Shown here: positions 57,516 to 64,000 of the stretch, piece after piece
Numbering within the stretch: the stretch's first letter is position 1
Layout: every line of letters begins with the position of its first letter
From: Brachionus manjavacas
Lineage: Eukaryota; Rotifera; Eurotatoria; Ploima; Brachionidae
Assembly: GCA_019054805.1 (NCBI GenBank)
Contig: JAHQIY010000006.1
Span: 3,782,001 to 3,846,000 of the forward strand
Direction: 5' to 3'
Length of the DNA: 64,000 nucleotides
Notes under the pieces: model-generated
The model's input: the letters and a program-made list of their open reading frames with translations, nothing else
Databases searched by the model: none
Told to the model about the DNA's origin: nothing
Made by a program: the position numbers and the translations under genes

Positions 57516-58901
57516 ATGAATCAAATTCCTCGCCAAATTGAGACTAGAGTTATTTTTTTGCGAATTGGAGACATTAATACAGTCAAAGAACGATATTTTG
57601 CCGAAATTCTCGTAGAAAGTCGATGGGAAGAGCCGAAACTCTTTTTTGAATTCAAAAAAGCGGAACTTGAAGAAAAGGAAATAGTCAATTACAAAAAGTA
57701 TTGGAATCCAAATATTTATGTTGAAAATGTTCTGGACGACTCTAATCAAACTGTACATTACCAAGCCAAGAAAAAACGTAATCTAAACATGATTTCAAAT
57801 GGAGAAGAAAATCAAATAGAATCTAAGTATTGGATTTACGAATATAAAAAGATAAAAGGATTTTTCTTCCAAAAATTAATGCTAAAATACTTTCCTCTCG
57901 ATGTCCAAGATTTGAGTATTGTATTGACCACATATAAATCTAGCAATGAGGTTGCGTTGGTTCAAAATAAAGAAAATTCATCAATTATTGGAAGCAGTTT
58001 GACAATTGATAAAAATATTTGGTTTGATTAGATTTTTACCAATATGAAGTTGATTTTGATTAAAATTATCTTTATTCCAAAAATTAGAAAATCTAAAATG
58101 TTAAAAGTTGTGATAATTTATTTAATCTAAAATGTCATTGTTACTAAAAAAATTCTTCTTTAGATTTAATTTTCAGATTTGAATGACTGAAAAACTGAGC
58201 TATAAAACTGAAAAATCAACTTCTCACAATTTATCTTATAAATTTTTTTATCAAAAATTATTTTTAGGCATCTTTACAATCATGTTGAAGTGACTAGTAA
58301 TTTTTTCACAAATGAAAATTCCGAAAATAACAACAATGGTAGAAGTTTAATGAAATTTCCATTAATTGTGTTTCAATGTAAAGTATCAAGACGTGCTGGT
58401 TACTACTTTTGGAATGCATATTTTTTGATTTTTCTTATAACAACTTCTATTTTTGCCATATTTGCAGTGAATCCCAAACAAACATACTATAGACTAGCTC
58501 CTACTGCAAAACTTTTGCTTACAAGTATTGTTTTTAAATGGAGTTTCAGTGGTCGTTGCTTACCGACTGTAAATTATCTTACATCTCTTGATGTTTATTC
58601 AATTGAATCTATCGTGCTCATTTTTTTATGCTTTATCTGGCATGGTGTGGTCACAATATTTTTAGATTTATACGACAAAAAAACAGTTGATATTATTGAT
58701 AAATCCATATTGGGATTTATGTTTTTGCTGTTTATTTTTGTTAATTTGACACTTTTAATATGGTCGTTGTATGCTCTAAAGATAAGAAAGTTGATGAAAC
58801 ACAAAGACCGAAGCATTGTCGAAGATCCTTTACAATCCAATTATCAAAACAAATTAAATAGAATTGATAATTTTTCTCATTCATCATTGTATCAAATGTA
58901 G
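57516..58901 (+). CDS. Cys-less pentameric ligand-gated channel-like protein (copy 2)
   Basis: 379 residues; exons 57516-58021 and 58268-58901. Tandem paralogue of the gene at 54729: exon 1 is exactly the same length (506 nt) and the intron interrupts the same Trp codon (phase 2). Same signatures: VESRWEEPKL, KYWNPNIYVEN, LKYFPLDVQDLSI, then FWNAYFLIFLITTSIFAIFA, KLLLTSIVFKWSF, SIVLIFLCFIWHGVVTIFL and LGFMFLLFIFVNLTLLIW. No cysteines at the Cys-loop positions. It lacks about 50 residues of the C-terminal tail found in copy 1. The start used is the ATG that aligns with copy 1 (MNQIPRQIETRVIF versus MNRKPHQIETRVIF). The intron carries a 64-bp repeat found again downstream of the gene. Confidence 0.82.
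58181..58244 (+). repeat. 64-bp direct repeat, copy 1 (intron)
   Basis: Identical by eye to 59237-59300; contains GAATGACTGAAAAACTGAGC. Confidence 0.92.
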
Positions 58902-59635
58902 TTCTTATTTATTTAAAAAAATAGAATTTATAGAATTTACATTTTATTACAGCTTTTATTTAAAAATTTTATTAAAAATTTTTTATTTTATTTTAAAAAA
59001 AATCCCATTAAAACAAAATAACTTTAGTTTAATTTTACGACGCATTTCGTTCAAATAACCTTCTTCAGGTTTTGTGACTGAAATATTTATTTAAAAATTG
59101 ATAATTTAAAAAAATAAAATAAAAAAAAATAGTTGAGAAAAGAAGTTGCATAAAATCAATGAGTAAAAATGGTTTTTGAAATTAATCTAAAATTGATGTA
59201 GAATTTTATTGATGTGAATGACTGAAAATTGATGATGAATGACTGAAAAACTGAGCTATAAAACTGAAAAATCAACTTCTCACAATTTATCTTATAAATT
59301 ATGAAAAGTGTCATCATTAATGACATTTGACGCAAAAACAGGTATAAAGCTGAAAAGCCGAAAATTCTAGAGAAGAAAAAATTTGACCTTCTTGGTCTAT
59401 AAAAAGCTTTCCAAAGACCAAAAAAACTCAATCAATTTTTTACTCTAATTAAAAAGCTATGATGAAAATAAAAATTTGAAAACACCGTAATATTAGTCAA
59501 CTATTACTCGCTTCAATGATTTTAAATTAAGATCCAAAATAGCTTCTAAGACCTCATACTTCCATCAAACTCTAGTTCATTTCTTCTCAAAGGATCAGAA
59601 TAAATCGGAAACTTTTTCCAAACCAAAAATCAAAC
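58902..59635. other. 3' flank of channel copy 2
   Basis: AT-rich, containing the second 64-bp repeat copy; an antisense frame at 59156-59431 is not supported as a gene. Confidence 0.5.
59237..59300 (+). repeat. 64-bp direct repeat, copy 2 (3' flank)
   Basis: Identical to 58181-58244, 1056 bp downstream in the same orientation. Confidence 0.92.
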
Positions 59636-59639
59636 TAAG

Positions 59640-59865
59640 AATCAGTCTGAGATCGGATATACGGTACTAATGTAAACATTACAGATGGGTGATCGATTTG
59701 AATCAGTGAAGGCATGTAAATGAACAATGCTATGTTTGCTGACAATTTTGAAAAGTTGGATTGCATCACCTCTTTTTCTTTTACTTTCAAGCGTAGTGAA
59801 ACCAATTTTTGCTAATCATGGAAGATAATTGAGATTTTTGAGACCAGGCACTAGTCTAAAACTAC
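59640..59865 (-). pseudogene. LINE ORF2 C-terminal fragment
   Basis: Reverse strand reads LVPGLKNLNYLP, then KIGFTTLESKRKRGDAIQLF and KIVSKHS, the post-RT block L--R--RGDLI--FKI of CR1/jockey-like LINEs, with stops. Confidence 0.7.
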
Positions 59866-59879
59866 TTAGTTAATAAATA

Positions 59880-60300
59880 GAATTAATACCCATTAACTAT
59901 AATTTTTTTCAAGAAAAATCTCTGATTTGTGTTTTGGGTCGTTATCCTGGTGCAGTTTAAATACGCTATGATATTTTTTAGTCACAAATTTTAGTGAATA
60001 TTTTAAAAATATATTCCTATAAAGACCTGAATTCATCGTTGTTTAAAACAGCTTTGGATTTTTTAGAAAAGTAAACGATTCAATAAAATTAAAGTTACTT
60101 TAAATCAGATACCCCTTTAGATGAAATAACACCCCAAATATGTATTTTGCTTTCAAATTTTGAAGAATGGGGCATGGTTTAAATGATCGTTGCAAAAAAT
60201 GTACGAAATTATTTTAAAAGCATTTTTAATAAATAAGACTTTTACGATGGACTTTTCTGAAAAAGTTCGCACTTTACCACATTAGTCTATTTATCCCTGA
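59880..60300 (-). pseudogene. Tc1-type transposase remnant
   Basis: Reverse strand gives KIHIWGVISSKGV (GGIS--G block), FIESFTF, and LHQDNDPKHKSEIFL, the second-aspartate Q-DN-PKH signature of Tc1 transposases. HTH, first Asp and Glu blocks are missing or unrecognisable. Different family from the 8064-9769 element (PKH versus SAHTA signature). Confidence 0.75.
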
Positions 60301-60319
60301 TTATCTGTTTTTTTTCGAG

Positions 60320-60480
60320 ATCACACTTTTCACCAGATATCCCACTAATTCCAGATTATGACCTACCTGTCATTTGATATTTCACTATTCCTTCTTTACC
60401 AAGATTTTAGTCATATATCCCACTAAACATTAGCTCTTCTTCCTTTTTACTCATTATATCACTATACTTTTCTTCAGACT
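60320..60480 (-). repeat. about 40-bp-spaced TAGTG(G/A)(G/A)ATAT motifs
   Basis: On the minus strand TAGTGATATAATGA, TAGTGGGATATATGAC, TAGTGAAATATCAAATGAC and TAGTGGGATATCTGGTGA follow each other at 38-41 bp intervals with diverged spacers. Confidence 0.6.
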
Positions 60481-60580
60481 TCAAACAAATTAATTTTATC
60501 TACAAAAATAGCCTAAAATTTTAAAAGTCTTTATTTTGAAATTTTGATAAAATATAAATAAAATTTTTATTTTAATAATA

Positions 60581-61522
60581 TTAATTATTTTTAATCAAAA
60601 TTTTTTTTTGGTTCATATTTGATTTAGAAAATAAAAAATTTATTGGCAGAATTTTGAACGGAACATCACTCATATACTTTTTGTATAGTTCCGGCTTGTT
60701 CTGTAATTGCCTTTCTTCCATCAATGGCATTGATACAAAATATATCATGAGAAAAATTCCGACTTGACCAAATAAAAAACTTGCCAACCTCAGATTGTCA
60801 ATAAAGCTTGAATCAATACTTGTCACAAATAAACCGAACCAAAACAGAATCTCGCCAAAGTAATTTGGGTGCCTGGCTTGCGACCACAGACCTCCATTCA
60901 TGAATCGCATCCTTTTTTCTTTTTTAGCCATTTTGAACTCATTTGATAACTGATAGTCTGATATGGCTTCTATCAAAATACCTGAAGTCATCACTAAGAG
61001 ACCTAAAGTTTGACCAATACCAAAAATTTCTTTTGTCTTGAAAATATAATATAGCGGAACGCATCCAAAAAATGTTAAAATAAATGGCATAAAAAGAATT
61101 CCAAAAAAACCAAAAACAAAATACACGACCTTCGGTCTCCATTTTGGACGCAAATTAGAAAATCTCCAATCTTCGTCCTTAATACCGTGCACAGCTGTTG
61201 AATATAAATTAAAAGTGAGTCTAAATGACCAAATATTGACCAAAATGAACACTAAAATTGTCCAAAATTGGTAATTTCCCGATTCGATGAGATAATAAAA
61301 TGAATAAACTGACGATTGAATGGTCCAATTTGGATCATTAATACTGAAAGAGTCAAAAATAATGCAATTAAAATAAATTATAAAACATCCGAATAAATTT
61401 GCTATGAATAATTTAATAAAAAATGAATTAGAATCAAATAGATTGAAAAATATCCACGAAGTTGTTATTGCAGTACCATAAATCAAAAAATGGATCAAGA
61501 TGGTTTGTGTTTTTTTTGACAT
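60581..61522 (-). CDS. DUF1295/steroid 5-alpha-reductase-like membrane protein
   Basis: 313-residue, intronless, multi-pass membrane protein of the DUF1295 family (related to steroid 5-alpha reductases and isoprenylcysteine methyltransferase folds). About seven hydrophobic segments: ILIHFLIYGTAITTSWIFFN, LFIANLFGCFIIYFNCIIF, FWTILVFILVNIWSF, VVYFVFGFFGILFMPFIL, TLGLLVMTSGILIEAI, FGEILFWFGLFVT and FGQVGIFLMIYFV. The signature is present: EDWRFSNLRPKW, then MRFMNGGLWSQARHPNYFGE (SR-x-PNY-type NADPH-binding motif) and PLMEERQLQNKPELYKKYM near the C-terminus. Predicted endoplasmic-reticulum location with an unknown lipid-like substrate. The C-terminal KKILIKNN tail is Lys-rich. No intron, unlike most neighbours. 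Confidence 0.9.
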   Translation of the reverse strand: MSKKTQTILIHFLIYGTAITTSWIFFNLFDSNSFFIKLFIANLFGCFIIYFNCIIFDSFSINDPNWTIQSSVYSFYYLIESGNYQFWTILVFILVNIWSFRLTFNLYSTAVHGIKDEDWRFSNLRPKWRPKVVYFVFGFFGILFMPFILTFFGCVPLYYIFKTKEIFGIGQTLGLLVMTSGILIEAISDYQLSNEFKMAKKEKRMRFMNGGLWSQARHPNYFGEILFWFGLFVTSIDSSFIDNLRLASFLFGQVGIFLMIYFVSMPLMEERQLQNKPELYKKYMSDVPFKILPINFLFSKSNMNQKKILIKNN

Positions 61523-62484
61523 CTTTTAGAATTAATTTTTGGATATGGAGCAGAAATTTTTATACGAGATCGTTTTTTGTTCTATAGTTAAATACCACAT
61601 AAATAATTTTCTCGTTGCTAATAAAAATCCGTGCTACCTTACAAAATTTACCTTTTAAATCTAATTTTAGGAATAAAATTTTATCGTTTTTTTAAAAGAA
61701 GCCTTTAATTGAGACAAATTTGACGATAATGTGAATTATCAAGATTTTTTTTATTAATAAAATTAATTAAAAAATTATTTTTTCTAAATTTAATATTGTT
61801 TAAAACCAAAAAAATTTTTGAAACATTGAATTATTAAAAATGTCGTCATAATGATACGCCATGAAAAAATCTAATTAAAAAAACTGAATGTTTAATAACT
61901 GATTTGTTAACTTAGATTCCTAATTATTTTAAAAAATAATAAATAATTCTAATTTAAATATTTATGGGTCTAATATTTATGTCTTATCATATATACTTTT
62001 TAAGTTGCCCGAAATATTTCTACAACTAAGTAGCTTTGTTTTTTTTTAAATATAATATAATCTATTTCAAGCAATTTTTTATAGAAAGAAAATAATTATT
62101 AAATTTTACGATTCCATATTTTGAATTCACTGTTTATCAAATGCATTTTAAGAATAAAAAATAAAATTCAAAATTTTGAGAATCAAAAAATCAATCTTGA
62201 AATCAATCAACAGATATTTTTTATTGAAAAATTTCTTTATTGAACAAAATTAAATATTTTTCTGAAAGAGAAAATTTTTAAACTTAACTAATGTTAAGGT
62301 TAATTTTTGTAAAATTTTAAATTTTTTTTTGAATCCAAAACTTACATTTAAAGCTAGAGTAATTTTTCAAAAAATGAATGCATTGAAATGAACGAATTAA
62401 ATAAATGAAATTATTTAATCCAACTTTTTCTTTCGTTTAATTTTTATAAGGCCTAATTCTAATTTTTTCCTGTTCACAGACATA
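61523..62484. other. bidirectional promoter region
   Basis: Between divergent genes (DUF1295 minus, coiled-coil plus). AT-rich, no motif. TTCACAG at 62474-62480 may be a 3' splice site of a 5'-UTR intron. Confidence 0.5.
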
Positions 62485-64000
62485 ATGAATTCGGATGGAA
62501 GCACAACCGTCAGAGTTAAAAAGCTCAACGGTTCCATCATTCAAATGATTTTAATATGGGTAAATTGAACTAATTAAATTTAAAATTCTTTTTATAATTG
62601 ATCAATTTTGTAAGATTAACAAAACGCTTGAACAAGCATCGTATAATGGACTTAAAGAACTGTCAGATGGCGTCTTGTTTGAAAAACTTATCAAACTAAT
62701 AATTCAAAATTTTAATGATGAGAATAGGAAATTGCTCAAGGCTATTCGAATTAGTGAAATAAGAGAGAGCTACGACTTAGTGCGGATGATTTTTGAGAAT
62801 AATTTTAAGATAACTGAGGGCATTAACTACGAATTGGCCAAGACTGGCAACGAATTTGAACTAGCCAAAGTTTGATATAATGAATTTTCTTAAATATTAA
62901 ATAATTTAAATATTTTTCAAAAAAGATAAGTTTAATTATTTTAATGAATGGCATTTTCAATGAAGTTAAAGAAATTACTGAAGCCTCTGATAGACTTGAT
63001 ACGCATCATTATGAAATGATCACGAATTTTTACTCATTGGCAAGTGCCAAAAAAATTAACCTCCCTATAGTTCCGATTGAGTTTTATGCCGAATATCTGA
63101 CAATTTCCGAAAATAAACGTAGATCAATTAGTAAGTTTTTTCAATTAAAAATCAAATTAATTATTTCTTTAATATTTAAACTATTTATTGAAATTTAACC
63201 ATTTTTATAGCCAAAACACCAAGTGTTCATCGGACTCCACCAAAATCATTACGAAACAATTCAGCTGCCCATTCAGCCAACTATTTGATTTCACCATTAC
63301 AAAAAGCAACCTTACATTCGCCTAAAGAAAAGCACAAGAAACGCAACGATGACGAGATATTGATAGAAAAAAAGAAACTCGAAAATCTTGTGCAACAAAA
63401 AGAGATTTTGATCTACGATTTGCAAGATCAAGTTAAAGAAAAAAGCGACAAATTAGAAGAACTAAATAAGAATCTTGAAGAATTTAAGCGAAAGTATGTT
63501 GAAGCTAAAAATTTTAAACAAAAAGCTTATGAATATGAGACACTGGAAGAAAAGTATGCCAGCATAGAAAAAGAGAAAATTTATTTAGAGGAAAAATGCA
63601 AAAAATATATCAAAGACTTGGATGATTTGAAGGAATTGAGAGCTTTGAAGGAAAAATTAGAAAATGAAATAGCAAGATTGACTCATGAGAAGACTAAAAT
63701 GGAGACGAGAGACAATTACCACCAGACAGAACTACAGCGCCTGAGGTCAGTGGAGGCAGACCTTAAATCCATGACGGAATCAAACCAGAAAAAGGAAGAT
63801 AAAATTTTAGACCTAATAAACCAGAAGAGTCAGCTAGATGCACAATTGATTGAACTTAACGAAAAGTACAAAAATAAAAAAATGGAATTAGATGAAAAAA
63901 TTGAAAATTTGACAAATGACAATGCAGTTTTGCAAAATCAGATAAATATGCTAAATGCCGAAATAGCTAATTTAAAAGAAGACCACGCTTTGGCCATAAA
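62485..64000 (+). CDS. NuMA-like coiled-coil protein (5' part, runs off the window)
   Basis: Exons 62485-62559, 62615-62869, 62926-63130 and 63211 onward (open to the edge). The N-terminal about 180 residues form a helical CH-like domain: IIQMILIWINKTLEQASYNG, ELSDGVLFEKLIKLIIQNF, KTGNEFELAKISLIILMNGI and YEMITNFYSLASAKK. The E-x-ELAK-x-x-x-L-L block and placement before a long coiled coil resemble NuMA (spindle-pole microtubule organiser); Hook-family proteins are the alternative. A basic Ser/Pro linker (TPSVHRTPPKSLRNNSA) leads to a continuous heptad-rich coiled coil from about residue 230 (EKKKLENLVQQKEILIYDLQ onward). Intron 2 has a weak donor (GTTTGA) but phase 0 on both sides and the NuMA-like junction FELAK|ISLII support it. 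Confidence 0.65.

Noticed and set aside
57477-57764. 95-codon minus-strand ORF
   Set aside because: Antisense of channel copy 2 exon 1.
1-64000. tRNA, rRNA or CRISPR loci
   Set aside because: No cloverleaf with GTTC-type T-arm, no conserved rRNA blocks and no regularly spaced identical repeats were found by eye.

Overview
This is a nuclear genome window from a small invertebrate animal. It is very AT-rich (I estimate roughly three quarters A+T by eye). Many introns are tiny (38-60 nt) and follow GT-AG. The genes are typical metazoan single-copy genes: NDUFA9, SBDS, VPS29, ZC3HC1, a class I PI3K regulatory subunit, STKLD1, an evectin, an IVNS1ABP-like BTB protein. Together with the nested MULE, Tc1, CR1/jockey-like LINE and hAT-type debris this suggests a lophotrochozoan, possibly a monogonont rotifer. 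That placement is an inference. I saw no bacterial operons, tRNA, rRNA or CRISPR.

Layout. 1-6.1 kb: 5' exon of a BTB-BACK (IVNS1ABP-like) gene on the minus strand, then a complete six-exon ZC3HC1/NIPA gene on plus. 7.4-9.9 kb: LINE fragment, then a MULE C-terminal relic split by a Tc1-like element with IR/DR ends and TA duplications. 10.5-13.5 kb: NDUFA9, whose large intron holds a 134-bp direct repeat. 13.9-14.4 kb: a MITE with an 8-bp target duplication. 14.8-17.7 kb: an intronless PI3K regulatory subunit with order C1-SAM-C1-RhoGAP-SH2-iSH2-SH2. 18.3-19.5 kb: an eight-exon secreted Cys-rich protein. 20.3-22.7 kb: an LTR-element protease relic, palindromes, and a TA-flanked transposon carrying an inverted duplication. 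23.6-28.7 kb: SBDS (plus), then VPS29 and an endoglycoceramidase (minus), with degenerate coding remnants between. 30.8-33.2 kb: an ANKRD53-like ankyrin gene. 35.2-36.0 kb: an evectin/PLEKHB gene. 36.3-39.8 kb: MULE and LINE debris. 40.5-43.6 kb: tandem L-asparaginases, one of which has lost the first catalytic threonine. 45.3-50.1 kb: a complete 14-exon STKLD1-type pseudokinase with ARM-like tail and TE-filled fifth intron. 50.9-52.9 kb: LINE RT fragment, a truncated FAR1/ZSWIM-type ORF, and a second 8-bp-TSD MITE. 54.7-58.9 kb: two tandem pentameric ligand-gated channel-like genes that lack the Cys-loop cysteines and any visible signal peptide. 59.6-60.3 kb: LINE and Tc1 remnants. 60.6-61.5 kb: a DUF1295/steroid-reductase-type membrane protein. 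62.5 kb to the edge: the start of a long coiled-coil protein with a NuMA-like N-terminus.

The genes are mostly unrelated housekeeping and signalling loci and do not form a pathway. The functional pairs are the asparaginases and the channels, both tandem duplications. Exon boundaries were derived by hand from GT/AG sites, reading-frame continuity and remembered family sequence. In every complete multi-exon model below the summed exon lengths are a multiple of three.
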